DNA from: Candidatus Nanopelagicales bacterium
Lineage (GTDB): Bacteria; Actinomycetota; Actinomycetes; S36-B12
Assembly (NCBI GenBank): GCA_018401415.1
Contig: JAGYKV010000018.1
Location: 1 to 64,000, forward strand
Length of the DNA: 64,000 nt
Reading direction: 5' to 3'
Shown here one piece after another: positions 36,368-45,264 of this stretch. Every line of letters starts with the position of its first letter. Positions within the stretch are counted from its first letter, which is position 1. The notes beneath the pieces are model-generated. The model had not been told where the DNA came from and ran no database searches. It saw only the letters and a program-made list of their open reading frames with translations. Both the position numbers and the translations under genes were made by a program.

Positions 36368-36886
36368 ATGGCTCAAATGCGACGTCCCGCGATTCGAGGG
36401 CGAATTGCCCGTGGGGAGCCCACTACCAAACCAACACCCAGGGGACCACTTCCGCCACCGGAGCCCATAAAAGACCCCACGGCCCCACGATCCGTGGTTG
36501 ATTACGCCCTGCAGAGGGCCGCAGACGTCAAACGCTTCCACAAAGGCGGAATGCTGACCAGTGATTTCTGTGATCCGGATCCGTATTTACTCAAAGCAGC
36601 CGCATTCCATGGGGAAAAGTCCGCACGGTCATGCCCAGCATGTAGTCAGGATTCCCTCAAGGATTTGCACTATATATATGGCGACGAACTCGGCCCCTAC
36701 GCTGGTCGAATCCGAAAATCGGATGAACTGGCCCCCATGTGTCGCCAATTTGGTGAGTTTCGGGTGTACCAGGTGGAGGTCTGCCTGGGCTGTGGCTGGA
36801 ATTACCTGATCAAGGCGTTCACCCTGGGCGATGGAACTCCGCGGCGTGCCGTGCCGTCCATTCATGCAGGTGATCTGTTGGACTAG
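36368..36886 (+). CDS. DUF5318 family protein
   Basis: A 172-residue protein of the family represented by Rv0049, always beside ponA. A proline-rich basic N-terminus (1-40) is followed by VVDYALQRAADVKRFHKGGM and two Cys pairs (CPAC and CLGCGW) that could hold one zinc. It has no membrane segment. The ATG has a TAAACT box 6 nt upstream (leaderless) and diverges from padR. Function unknown. Confidence 0.85.
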   Translation: MAQMRRPAIRGRIARGEPTTKPTPRGPLPPPEPIKDPTAPRSVVDYALQRAADVKRFHKGGMLTSDFCDPDPYLLKAAAFHGEKSARSCPACSQDSLKDLHYIYGDELGPYAGRIRKSDELAPMCRQFGEFRVYQVEVCLGCGWNYLIKAFTLGDGTPRRAVPSIHAGDLLD

Positions 36887-36944
36887 ACCTGCACGAGAAC
36901 CGAAATAACCACAACAGTTCGTCCCCTTCCCCGATTGGACACCT

Positions 36945-39104
36945 GTGAGCACCCGAAGCAAGAAAGCGTCCTCAACGAAACAACGGCTTTGGCGCCGCAT
37001 GTGGTTTCGGCGGCTGCTCTGGATCGCAATCCTCGTGCTCGCAATTGGCACGGCTATTTTCGCTGTTCTTCTTGCACGTACCGAAGTACCAACCCCCAAT
37101 GAACTCGCCACCAGTGAAGCTACGGTCGTCTATTACGCCGATGGAAAGAATGAAGTGGGCCGACTCGGTGAATCGACCCGACGCAGTGTGCTACTGGATC
37201 AAATCCCCATCGATGTCCAAATGGCTGTGCTGGCCGCTGAGGACCGTGACTTTTATAACCACGGTGGAATTTCTCCGTTGGGTATTGCTCGTGCGGCAAT
37301 TAATAATGTCACCGGTGGCAACACCCAAGGTGGATCCACCATCACACAGCAGTACGCCAAGATCGCCTACCTCACCCAAGATCGCACCTGGGACCGCAAA
37401 ATCAGAGAAGCTCTCCTTGCATTCAAACTCGAAACAGTGATTTCCAAGGAACAAATACTTGAGGACTACCTGAACACTATTTACTTTGGTCGCAATGCCA
37501 ATGGCATTGAAGCGGCGTCCATTGCCTATTTCGGCCAACCCGTTAGTGAGTTAAATTACGAACAAGCTGCAGTACTTGCGTCTGTAATCAAGTCACCAAC
37601 TGCATTGTCAACCGAGGAGAATACAGAAGCACTCAAGGCACGTTGGGCATATGTCATTGATTCCATGCTGGACATGGGCAGCATTACTCCACGACAGGCG
37701 GAGTCCGCCCAATTCCCTGACATCATTGATTTTAAGCAGAAAGATCGGCTGGGTGGTCAAATTGGTTTCCTTCTGACCGCAGTGGAACAACAGTTACTTG
37801 CCCAAGGATTTGACCAAGAAGAAATTCAACGCGGTGGCCTGAAGGTTTACTCCAGTTTCGATCGAAGGGCGCAGCGGGCGGCGCAGCGGGCGGTTCGCAA
37901 TAACGGTCCAACATCTGGAACCGAGGGTTTACGAATTGGTGTGGCTGCTGTCCGGCCGGGTACAGGTGAGGTCGTCGCCATGTACGGCGGCAAGAACTTT
38001 ATCGATGACCAAATCAATAACGCGACTCGCCAATTCGCCCAAGCGGGATCAACTTTCAAAACATTTGCATTGGCGGCCGGTCTTGAACAAGGTGTCCCAC
38101 TTAACTCACTGTGGAATGGAAACTCTCCTTCGACCGTTAACGGGTACACATTTAATAATTATGGAAGTAATTCCTATGGAACCGTGTCACTTCTTCAAGC
38201 CACCGAACTGAGCATCAACTCTGCATTTGTAGAAATGGAGGCGGACATTGGTGTCGGCAGTGTCGCCGAAGCAGCCATGAAAGCGGGTATTCCAGCCGAA
38301 ACTCCCGGTATGAATCTGGATGCACTTGATCTCACATTTGTGTTAGGCACCGCGTCCCCTTCGGGACTGAATGTTGCCAATGCCTACGCAACATTCGCCA
38401 ATCAGGGAGTTCGTGCTCAAACAACATTTATTACCCGAGTCATTGGATCAAATGATGGTCTCCTCTACGAATTTGATCCGCAGTTGACGACAGAGTTCAG
38501 CACAGATGTAGCAAACTCGGTGAATTACGCATTAGAGCGAGTGGTGACTTCGGGAACCGGTAAAGCGGCACTGTCATTGGATCGTCCGGCGGGTGCAAAG
38601 ACCGGAACAACAGATGACAACAAGAGCGCTTGGTTTGCCGGTTACACACCTCAACTTTCTGCTGCAGTTCTCATGGCGAAAGAAGATTCCAGTGGAATGC
38701 CGATTTCCATGTCTGGCACGGGTGGTTTACGGACGGTGACGGGGGGATCATTCCCGGCGGCGATTTGGACCGCATTCATGCGAGATGCTTTGAAGAACGA
38801 ACCGGTAGTGGAATTCGCGCCTCCACCCGAGGATGCTTTGGTACCCATTGAATGTCCAGATTTCATTGAAGCGGACTTGGAAGATATTCCCTATGGCTGC
38901 CCAGTTCCTGAGGTTCTTAATGAGTTTGGTCCGGAGGAGGGAATGGGCTCCGGACCCGATCCCTTCGAAGGCGAACCGGTAGAGCCAGTGGTGCCGGTTG
39001 AGCCAGTGGTGCCGGTTGAGCCGGTGGTACCGGACAATGAATTTGGTCCGGATCCGGCAACAGGTTTCGAGGATCCAACCGTCGGTGAGGGACGGCCGGA
39101 TTAA
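36945..39104 (+). CDS. ponA: Class A penicillin-binding protein (bifunctional transglycosylase/transpeptidase)
   Basis: A 719-residue PBP1. A basic cytoplasmic tail precedes the membrane helix (about residues 25-46). The GT51 transglycosylase includes AAEDRDFYNHGGISPLG and the STITQQYAK block. The transpeptidase has the active Ser in GSTFKTF, SxN in LSINSAF and KTGTT. The acidic Pro-rich C-terminal tail contains three VEPVVP-like repeats. It polymerises and cross-links peptidoglycan outside the membrane. The GTG start is 58 bp after DUF5318, matching Rv0049-Rv0050. Confidence 0.96.
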   Translation: MSTRSKKASSTKQRLWRRMWFRRLLWIAILVLAIGTAIFAVLLARTEVPTPNELATSEATVVYYADGKNEVGRLGESTRRSVLLDQIPIDVQMAVLAAEDRDFYNHGGISPLGIARAAINNVTGGNTQGGSTITQQYAKIAYLTQDRTWDRKIREALLAFKLETVISKEQILEDYLNTIYFGRNANGIEAASIAYFGQPVSELNYEQAAVLASVIKSPTALSTEENTEALKARWAYVIDSMLDMGSITPRQAESAQFPDIIDFKQKDRLGGQIGFLLTAVEQQLLAQGFDQEEIQRGGLKVYSSFDRRAQRAAQRAVRNNGPTSGTEGLRIGVAAVRPGTGEVVAMYGGKNFIDDQINNATRQFAQAGSTFKTFALAAGLEQGVPLNSLWNGNSPSTVNGYTFNNYGSNSYGTVSLLQATELSINSAFVEMEADIGVGSVAEAAMKAGIPAETPGMNLDALDLTFVLGTASPSGLNVANAYATFANQGVRAQTTFITRVIGSNDGLLYEFDPQLTTEFSTDVANSVNYALERVVTSGTGKAALSLDRPAGAKTGTTDDNKSAWFAGYTPQLSAAVLMAKEDSSGMPISMSGTGGLRTVTGGSFPAAIWTAFMRDALKNEPVVEFAPPPEDALVPIECPDFIEADLEDIPYGCPVPEVLNEFGPEEGMGSGPDPFEGEPVEPVVPVEPVVPVEPVVPDNEFGPDPATGFEDPTVGEGRPD

Positions 39105-39122
39105 GGCATGATTGTTCAGTGA

Positions 39123-40418
39123 GTGAATTATCCAGTGAGTGAGCGCCTGGGGGGTCCCTTTGGTGTTCTTGTGCACCGGAGTTACACCTTATTTCCACCG
39201 ATCCAAGCTCTCATTGTTTTGGCAGCGTTGACCTACTCCGTTGGGTATTTTCTGGACTACAGCTGTGTTGTGGATGGCTGGCAAGATCCCATGCGTTACA
39301 TGCATTTGTGCTACACGGATATTCCAGCGCTGTTCGCCGAGCGCGGTTTCTCTGAGGGAATATTTCCCTATGTACAAACAGGTAGCAATGGTGCGTATCT
39401 GGAGTACCCGGTTTTGACCGGAATGTTCATGTATGTCGCAGCAGGTTTTACCCGGATGGTGGCAAGTTTCTATCCAGATGGATTCAGGGCGTTCTTCGAC
39501 GTCAACGTCGTTATGCTTTTCATTCCATTTGTTGTCACCGTCGTGGCAACGGCACTGACTTTTAAAGGTAATCCTTGGCGGGCCGCCATGATTGTCTTTG
39601 CCCCCACCGTTATTTTGGGTGCAACTATTAATTGGGATTTGATTCCGGTGGCGCTGGTTTCTCTGGCGCTTTTAGCCTGGTCACGTGATCGAATCACCTT
39701 GACCGGTGTTTTCTTTGGGTTGGCAATAGCGGCAAAGTTTTATCCAGTTATTTTGCTGATTGGTTTTGTGATTTTGGCTGCGAGAACAAATGCGTGGCGT
39801 CCCACCCTGCACATGATCGTTGTCAGCATCATTACTTTCTTAGCCGTTAACATTCCATTCGCTATCGCGAATTTCCAAGGCTGGTTTCACTTCTATCAGT
39901 TCAATGCGAATAGAGCGATTGATTTCGGGTCGATCTGGTACGCGGTCAACCAATATGGATTGCCCGCAATTCCTGACTCGATTCTCAATCTTGGCGCTAG
40001 TGGACTGTTTGCAGTATTACTGATTGCGATTGCAGTATTTGTGTACAAGACACAGCACACACCGACCATTTATCAGGTGTTGTTCCTGGTACTCGCGGCA
40101 TTTGTGGTGACCAACAAGGTGTACTCACCGCAGTATGTTTTGTGGTTAATTCCACTTGCTGTTTTAGCGAGACCAAATTGGCGAGACTTCTTGATTTGGC
40201 AAGTTGGCGAGCTGGTGTACTTCACAGGCATTTGGTGGTTCTTGGCCGGATACGGAATAGAAGACTCTCGAACTCTTACACCGCAGTGGTATGCAACCGC
40301 GGTTCTCATTCATGTTGCAGCCACGGTGTACTTCGCAGCGATGGTGATCCGGGATATTCAGATGAATTCAACAGAGTCAAAGCGTGAGGTTGTGAACCGG
40401 ACTTCGGTGCGCACCTGA
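39123..40418 (+). CDS. GT87/DUF2029 polyprenol-phosphate-dependent mannosyltransferase-like membrane protein
   Basis: A 431-residue multi-pass membrane protein with about 10 helices, matching Rv0051 in position and type. GT-C glycosyltransferases of the GT87 family transfer mannose or arabinose from polyprenol phosphate in envelope glycan synthesis. Acidic residues in the first outer loop (PYVQTGSNGAYLEYPVLTG) would be catalytic. The start could be GTG 39123 or GTG 39135. Its end overlaps the convergent racemase-like gene by 61 bp. Confidence 0.83.
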   Translation: MNYPVSERLGGPFGVLVHRSYTLFPPIQALIVLAALTYSVGYFLDYSCVVDGWQDPMRYMHLCYTDIPALFAERGFSEGIFPYVQTGSNGAYLEYPVLTGMFMYVAAGFTRMVASFYPDGFRAFFDVNVVMLFIPFVVTVVATALTFKGNPWRAAMIVFAPTVILGATINWDLIPVALVSLALLAWSRDRITLTGVFFGLAIAAKFYPVILLIGFVILAARTNAWRPTLHMIVVSIITFLAVNIPFAIANFQGWFHFYQFNANRAIDFGSIWYAVNQYGLPAIPDSILNLGASGLFAVLLIAIAVFVYKTQHTPTIYQVLFLVLAAFVVTNKVYSPQYVLWLIPLAVLARPNWRDFLIWQVGELVYFTGIWWFLAGYGIEDSRTLTPQWYATAVLIHVAATVYFAAMVIRDIQMNSTESKREVVNRTSVRT

Positions 40419-41491
40419 TCGCCGATCCGTGGGAGCGGGCCGGAATTGGGTAACCACACCATGGAGACATGCTGGTGTGGTGGCTCCACGAACCACCGTT
40501 GCTTACCGCCAATGGTGAACGGTGACATTGCCCGGCCGGTGGCATCGAGTGCACCTGTGCCGAGGGACACGATCTTTTGACGAATTGTGCTTGAAGGCGA
40601 TGGCGCCGTGAGACCAATTCCGTGGGAGGTACCTCCCGAAAGAACCACCACACTGGAATCCTTGGGACCGGTTCGCTGTCGGTATCCCACCTTCATTCCT
40701 TCAGAGAGTGGATGCACAGCCAACACGGTGGCACTTGCAGTCAGCACACTTCGATCACCCAACCACAGTTGAGTTCCCACGCGCATGCGCACCGATACCT
40801 CGCGCAGACTGGCTTTTATGAGGGCTAGTTCGCTGTTGGTGCAATGTGACACCCACACAATCGGTGCAGGCGGTGAGTGCCCCTCCCACACCGCGGTTTC
40901 GGCTTGCCACAATCCGGCCCAGCGCATGACTTCATGGGCATGTGCATCCGGGTTACTTCGCTGTAAGGGAAGGTGGATAGAAAGACCTTCAACAAAGATT
41001 CGCCCGGTCGCCATTGCATGGCGAACTTTCTCGTTAGTCAGTGCGCCTAGCAATTCACTTTCACTGAAACCGAACCTTGACATGCTCGAACGGGCTTCAA
41101 GGATAATGCGAACTTCACCCGGACCATCAAGTAATTGATGTAATGCTTCGGGCGTAGCGATTGTTCGAATAATTCGACCCGAGTAGTACTTCTGGCTAAT
41201 TTCCCACCAATGGGCAGATGCACCTGCATCGCGTTGGTCAAATGGCTCTAACACAATGATGTCGCCTTCGGTCACCGAGGCGATTGACTCAATTTCGAAT
41301 ACGGTACCGACAGCGATTGTGTCTGCACCCAAGTTCATGGCCTCTGCTGCTAAGAGCGCTTGGCCAAGTCCATAACCATTTCCCTTAATGACAGGGACAG
41401 GCGGCAGACCGCTCGCGACCGTGATCGATTGATACACGGCATGTAAATGATTGTGCCACTTCTCGGAGTCAATCCGAAGAGTAAATGCCAC
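40358..41491 (-). CDS. Alanine racemase-like PLP protein
   Basis: A 377-residue protein with an N-terminal PLP barrel (PLP Lys in PVIKGNGYGLG near residue 36) and a C-terminal beta domain. It departs from true Alr: the GYADG loop that contacts the PLP phosphate is replaced (LSGGTSHGIG), and the catalytic Tyr is present only in an unusual VGYRQR context. It is followed (60 bp) by the FemX-like gene, so a role in peptidoglycan peptide modification is likely, but racemase activity on Ala is not assured. The start has AAGGGG upstream. Confidence 0.82.
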   Translation of the reverse strand: MAFTLRIDSEKWHNHLHAVYQSITVASGLPPVPVIKGNGYGLGQALLAAEAMNLGADTIAVGTVFEIESIASVTEGDIIVLEPFDQRDAGASAHWWEISQKYYSGRIIRTIATPEALHQLLDGPGEVRIILEARSSMSRFGFSESELLGALTNEKVRHAMATGRIFVEGLSIHLPLQRSNPDAHAHEVMRWAGLWQAETAVWEGHSPPAPIVWVSHCTNSELALIKASLREVSVRMRVGTQLWLGDRSVLTASATVLAVHPLSEGMKVGYRQRTGPKDSSVVVLSGGTSHGIGLTAPSPSSTIRQKIVSLGTGALDATGRAMSPFTIGGKQRWFVEPPHQHVSMVWLPNSGPLPRIGDQVRTEVRFTTSRFDSVEFI

Positions 41492-41550
41492 TCGGTGCCC
41501 CTTGTCGTTGTCTTACACTCACAACTGTTCTGATTCTTAACTGTACTGAG

Positions 41551-42663
41551 TTACCCGCGCGACTGATAGAACCTGAATGCGCGCGCCCATACTTTACGAA
41601 TATTAAAATCCCATTCGCCCACATATTCCTGGGCAAAGCCACCAGAACCCAGTTTGAATGTCACCAACCCGAAAAGATGGTTTCCCGGATCAAGGGTGTT
41701 AGAAATCCCTCGCAGGTCATAGGTTGCGCACCCTTTGGTTCTCGCCGCCGTAATCATGTGCCATTGCAATGCATTCGATGGACGAACATCACGATCCGCC
41801 GTGGTGCTCGCACCGTAGGAGTACCACGCGTGTGGGCCCACCGTGATCATGATCGTGGCAGCAGCCACATGATCCTGGTATTCGGCAACGTGCAGCGTGA
41901 AGTGATCGCCTAGGGCTTCCCACATGCGCTCGAAGTACACCAGTCCACGTGGAGTGAAACCATCACGCTTCGCAGTTTCTACATAGATCTCGTGAAAGGC
42001 CGGAAGATCAGTTCGATCACCGAAGCGAATACTCACCCCCGCTTTTTCTGCTTTTCGAATATTTCGCCGCCACAGTTGATTGAAGCCAGCGAATATCTCA
42101 TCTTCACTCTTTCCAGCAAGTGGTACCTGAAAAACAAACCGAGGCTGAACATCGCCAAACCCGGCGCCATCGGCCTTCTCCTGAGTCCAGCCACTCTGTT
42201 CAAGTGAGTGAATAAGTCGTTGCGCATCAGGAAAGTTACGGTCGGGGGTGAGGTCACTTAAGAGAAGTGACGCATTTTCGGTTGCGATCGCAGCTTTGAT
42301 GGTCTCTGCATTCCATTGCGCGAGTGGAACGGGAGGTCCCATTTTTACCTGGAAAGCACCGCGGGATTTCACGTGCGAAATCAGTGCCTGACTCCATTCG
42401 CTGACATCAATGTCGGAATCCCCAATTACCGGGCCCTCGGGAATGTACGCCAATGATCTTTGTGGAAGTTTGGGAATCGGCCGGTAAAGAACAAGTGCAA
42501 CTCCCACCAATCTGGAGTCCATAAAGAAACCAATTGATTCTGGTTTCCACCCGACTTTCACCGTGCCCCATTGCGGTAGTTGCAGGAAGGAAACATGAGC
42601 CTTGGTGGTGTTCAGAAATTCCGAATGAGATTCCTGACTGATTTGGCGAACGGTAATACTCAT
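41551..42663 (-). CDS. FemX-like peptidoglycan bridge aminoacyltransferase
   Basis: A 370-residue FemAB-family protein with two GNAT-like folds. Visible blocks are FLQLPQWGTVKVGWKPESIG near the N-terminus, GFNQLWRRNIRKAEKAGVSI in the middle and YSYGASTTADRDVRPSNALQ toward the C-terminus. The family adds the first amino acid of the interpeptide bridge to lipid II from aminoacyl-tRNA. It lacks the coiled-coil arm of staphylococcal FemA. Its start overlaps the xthA stop by 4 bp. Confidence 0.9.
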   Translation of the reverse strand: MSITVRQISQESHSEFLNTTKAHVSFLQLPQWGTVKVGWKPESIGFFMDSRLVGVALVLYRPIPKLPQRSLAYIPEGPVIGDSDIDVSEWSQALISHVKSRGAFQVKMGPPVPLAQWNAETIKAAIATENASLLLSDLTPDRNFPDAQRLIHSLEQSGWTQEKADGAGFGDVQPRFVFQVPLAGKSEDEIFAGFNQLWRRNIRKAEKAGVSIRFGDRTDLPAFHEIYVETAKRDGFTPRGLVYFERMWEALGDHFTLHVAEYQDHVAAATIMITVGPHAWYSYGASTTADRDVRPSNALQWHMITAARTKGCATYDLRGISNTLDPGNHLFGLVTFKLGSGGFAQEYVGEWDFNIRKVWARAFRFYQSRG

Positions 42664-43439
42664 GTGAGATCAACAACCACCGGTGCGTGATCGGAGGCGC
42701 CTTTGCCCTTACGTGCTTCCCGATCAACATAGGAATCACGCACCCGCGAAGTGAATGCGGCATTACCAAAAACTAAATCAATGCGCATGCCCCACCCGCG
42801 GTGAAATGAGCCATTGCGGTAATCCCAAAACGTGTACGGCTCGCCCTTGAGTGCACGAGGCATGACTTCACTCAATCCAATTGATTCAAGATCAGCCAGT
42901 GCCGCTCGTTCCGCAGGTGTCACGTGAGTGGAGTCCTTGAAAACATTGATGTCCCAGACATCTGCATCCGTGGGTGCCACGTTGTAGTCACCGATAGCAG
43001 CAAAGGGCAGATCAGGATTGGCAGCCAATTCAGATTCAATCGTTGTATTCAAGGCCTTAAACCACTCCAACTTGTAGTTGTAGTGATCATGTCCAGGTTC
43101 GCGGCCGTTGGGACAATACAAACTCCACACCCGAACACCACCGCAGGTTGCACCAATTGCGCGCGGTTCCTGTGCACCTTCAAACTCGGGTTGATCGGTC
43201 AGTCCACGTACAACATCGGTAATTCCAACCCGGCTCAGAATTGCGACACCATTCCACCGACCCGTTCCGAGAGTCACGGCTTCATAGCCCAAAGCGCTAA
43301 TCGGCATGTGCGGAAAAGCTTCATCGGTGCACTTCAACTCCTGCAAGGCCACAACATCCGGTTGAGCGCTCTCCAACCACTCCACCACCCGGTCAATTCG
43401 GGCCCCGACCGAGTTCACATTCCAGGTAGCAATTCGCAC
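42660..43439 (-). CDS. xthA: Exodeoxyribonuclease III
   Basis: A 259-residue Exo III/AP endonuclease. The active-site blocks are ATWNVNSVGARI, ALQELKCTDEAFP, YCPNGREPGHDHYNYKLEW, GDYNVAPTDADV, WDYRNGSFHRGWGMRIDLVF and the C-terminal SDHAPVV. It acts in base excision repair. The GTG start has no Shine-Dalgarno sequence; TAGGCT lies 6 nt upstream, marking a leaderless transcript that also reads femX and the racemase-like gene. Confidence 0.95.
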   Translation of the reverse strand: MRIATWNVNSVGARIDRVVEWLESAQPDVVALQELKCTDEAFPHMPISALGYEAVTLGTGRWNGVAILSRVGITDVVRGLTDQPEFEGAQEPRAIGATCGGVRVWSLYCPNGREPGHDHYNYKLEWFKALNTTIESELAANPDLPFAAIGDYNVAPTDADVWDINVFKDSTHVTPAERAALADLESIGLSEVMPRALKGEPYTFWDYRNGSFHRGWGMRIDLVFGNAAFTSRVRDSYVDREARKGKGASDHAPVVVDLT

Positions 43440-43516
43440 AGGTGCAGCCTATTGCCAGGCGATCTCCTTACCGTTTTTCCAGTCTCGAGTGTCAACCCCG
43501 CGGTTACTCGAACTTT

Positions 43517-43939
43517 TTATACGACCGCTAAACCTACTTCTTGGCAAGCGCGAGCGAACTGTTTGTCTTGGGTGACTACCGCCTCGCAGCCGCTGACAAG
43601 TGCACTGGCAAGGTGAATGGAGTCCAAAGTCTTGAGGTGCCGGACAGGAAGTTCTGCGGCGAGGCGGAGAACTAGTGGTCTGGGTGCCACGAGTTCGCAG
43701 CCGGCAAAGAGGTTAAGTTCCGCGGTTATTCCGGACCTCCCTTCACGGATGAGCGTCCGACTCAGTTCCACCACCGTCAGTTCGCTTGTGACCAGCGGAG
43801 TATTACTGCTCGCAGCTATCTCGGCGAGTGCGTAAAGTTGAGCTCGGATATTGGCATGGGTCACACTCCCTACCAACACATTGGTATCGACATAAGTTTT
43901 CATGGTGCGAGCCGAGTTCATGGTGCGAGCCGAGTTCAT
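43517..43939 (-). CDS. vapC: VapC-like PIN-domain toxin (third TA locus)
   Basis: A 140-residue PIN toxin if translation begins at the ATG nearest the antitoxin stop. Core positions are YVDTNVLVG, ELTVVELSRT, TLDSIHLASA and VVTQDKQFA. Three in-frame ATG codons, 18 nt apart, precede the core because of an exact tandem repeat, so the N-terminus can carry zero, one or two MNSART hexapeptides. The first ATG is 4 nt from the antitoxin stop with AGGA upstream. It is unrelated in detail to the duplicated toxins at the left end. Confidence 0.9.
   Translation of the reverse strand: MNSARTMNSARTMKTYVDTNVLVGSVTHANIRAQLYALAEIAASSNTPLVTSELTVVELSRTLIREGRSGITAELNLFAGCELVAPRPLVLRLAAELPVRHLKTLDSIHLASALVSGCEAVVTQDKQFARACQEVGLAVV
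43901..43936 (-). repeat. Two exact 18-bp tandem repeats holding extra start codons
   Basis: CATGGTGCGAGCCGAGTT occurs twice head to tail and is followed by a further CAT. Read on the minus strand, each unit gives an ATG and adds MNSART in frame before the toxin. A slippage-prone repeat at a toxin start could vary its N-terminus or translation. Confidence 0.9.
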
Positions 43940-43943
43940 GGTC

Positions 43944-44222
43944 CTAACCGCGGCTGTCGCGGTCTTCCCGGATGCTCTCCACAATTGACTTTTCTCCAGA
44001 CCAACCCGTGGGCGGCGGTAACTCACCAAGAATCTCGCTCAACAGTCGCGAAGCTGGCGTGATTGCGTGCCGGATCTCCGGCGGGTAGGCCGCAAGCTGG
44101 TAATCCCGCAGGTACATCTCGATGGCATCTCGGACCAGTACCTGCTGCGACTTCCCGGTCTCCTTGGCCAAAGAACGAAGTCGGTTGGCGAGTTCATCAG
44201 GCAGCCGTAGGTTCATTCCCAT
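43944..44222 (-). CDS. vapB: Ribbon-helix-helix antitoxin (third TA locus)
   Basis: A 92-residue antitoxin. Residues 3-45 form a ribbon-helix-helix (MNLRLPDELANRLRSLAKET, then VLVRDAIEMYLRD); the tail ending ESIREDRDSRG would bind the toxin. I chose ATG 44222 because a TACCGT box lies 6 nt before it, as at other leaderless genes here, although the frame extends upstream. Two GGTACC sites flank and overlap this box. Downstream is vapC, the usual order. Confidence 0.85.
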   Translation of the reverse strand: MGMNLRLPDELANRLRSLAKETGKSQQVLVRDAIEMYLRDYQLAAYPPEIRHAITPASRLLSEILGELPPPTGWSGEKSIVESIREDRDSRG

Positions 44223-44228
44223 GGGAAA

Positions 44229-44248
44229 ACGGTACCACTTTCGGTACC
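44229..44248 (-). promoter_or_regulatory. Third TA locus: -10 box and paired GGTACC operator
   Basis: GGTACC at 44231-44236 and 44243-44248, 12 bp apart, with the minus-strand -10 box TACCGT (44229-44234) overlapping the proximal site. Each site is itself palindromic, which suits a ribbon-helix-helix dimer on each. Autorepression is inferred. Confidence 0.55.
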
Positions 44249-44387
44249 AATTAGGCGGGGCAGCAGTGATGGACATGTCTGCATGATTCCTCGGCTGATT
44301 ACCTAAAGGTAGGGGCCGGTGGGCAATGTGTATCTGGGGGCAGCGAAGTCTGAATCTGTGGATACAGATAACCTTCGGGGGCAGAAA

Positions 44388-44431
44388 CCCTCCTGTCACG
44401 GAACGACCGTGACCGTTTAGTCCGAAGGAGG
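44388..44431 (+). promoter_or_regulatory. Structured leader of the rpsF operon that can mask the ribosome-binding site
   Basis: GTCACGG-AACGA-CCGTGAC (44395-44413) is a perfect 7-bp hairpin. Around it CCTCCT (44389-44394) can pair with AGGAGG (44426-44431), the rpsF ribosome-binding site, leaving CGTTTAGTCCGA as a one-sided bulge with a CCG triplet. This resembles the S6:S18-binding autoregulatory leader known in other bacteria. Confidence 0.6.
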
Positions 44432-44442
44432 TGGGTTAATTC

Positions 44443-44751
44443 ATGCGTAAATATGAAGTCATGGTCATTCTCGATCCTGAACTCGATGAAAAAACAATTG
44501 CCCCCAGCCTCGATGCATTCCTTAATGTCATCAAGGCCGATGGTGGTTCCGTGGAAAAAGTTGATCTGTGGGGCAAGCGTCGCTTTGCTTACGAGATCGC
44601 TCACAAGTCCGAGGGTTACTACGCAGTCATTGAACTGATGTCAAGCCCAGAAGCTGTTGCTGAGTTGGACCGTCAACTCTCCCTCAACGAAGCAGTCATG
44701 CGAACCAAGGTGCTACGGCCCAACTGGTCAGTCGCGGAAAAGGTTAGCTAG
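44443..44751 (+). CDS. rpsF: Small ribosomal subunit protein bS6
   Basis: A 102-residue S6 with the family start [16 protein letters not shown], the [10 protein letters not shown] strand and the C-terminal VMRTKVLRP. The ATG follows AAGGAGGTGGG. It opens the S6-SSB-S18-L9 operon, which is universal in this order; its last base is the first base of ssb. Confidence 0.97.
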   Translation: MRKYEVMVILDPELDEKTIAPSLDAFLNVIKADGGSVEKVDLWGKRRFAYEIAHKSEGYYAVIELMSSPEAVAELDRQLSLNEAVMRTKVLRPNWSVAEKVS

Positions 44752-45230
44752 TGGCCGCCGGGGATATCAACGTGACGGTTGTTGGCAATTTGACCAACGA
44801 TCCGGAACTGCGCTTCACCCCGAGTGGTGCCGCGGTTGCCTCATTCACGGTTGCAACCAGTTCACGTTACTTGGACAAAACAACAAATGAATGGAAGGAC
44901 GGAGATCCGACTTATCTTCGTTGCAGCGTGTGGCGTCAATACGCCGAGAACGTTGCCGAGTCGTTGACCAAGGGCACCAGAGTCATTGTTTCCGGAAAGT
45001 TGAAGCAACGTTCTTATGAAACCCGCGAGGGTGAGAAGCGCACCGTAATGGAAGTTGAAGTCGAAGATGTTGGTCCCGCATTGCGTTATGCAACAGCAAA
45101 AATCAACCGAGTTCAACGTTCTGATGGTGGTTTCTCCGGTGGAGGCCAAGGCGGCGGCGCTAGTGAACCAGCCGACGATCCATGGTCGACCGGTGCACCC
45201 GCAGCGAACTTCGACGAACCACCCTTTTAA
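44751..45230 (+). CDS. ssb: Single-stranded DNA-binding protein
   Basis: A 159-residue SSB. The OB fold covers residues 1-115 ([54 protein letters not shown]). A Gly-rich linker leads to the acidic tip ending FDEPPF, the partner-binding tail. The GTG start overlaps the rpsF stop by one base, so translation is coupled. Confidence 0.97.
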   Translation: MAAGDINVTVVGNLTNDPELRFTPSGAAVASFTVATSSRYLDKTTNEWKDGDPTYLRCSVWRQYAENVAESLTKGTRVIVSGKLKQRSYETREGEKRTVMEVEVEDVGPALRYATAKINRVQRSDGGFSGGGQGGGASEPADDPWSTGAPAANFDEPPF

Positions 45231-45264
45231 ATCACAGTTTTCAATAATTAACTAGGAGTATTTA

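Noticed and set aside
43517-44029. Longer N-terminal extension of the third toxin (170 residues)
   Set aside because: The extension runs into the antitoxin gene in another frame. The repeat-borne ATG codons just after the antitoxin stop are better starts.
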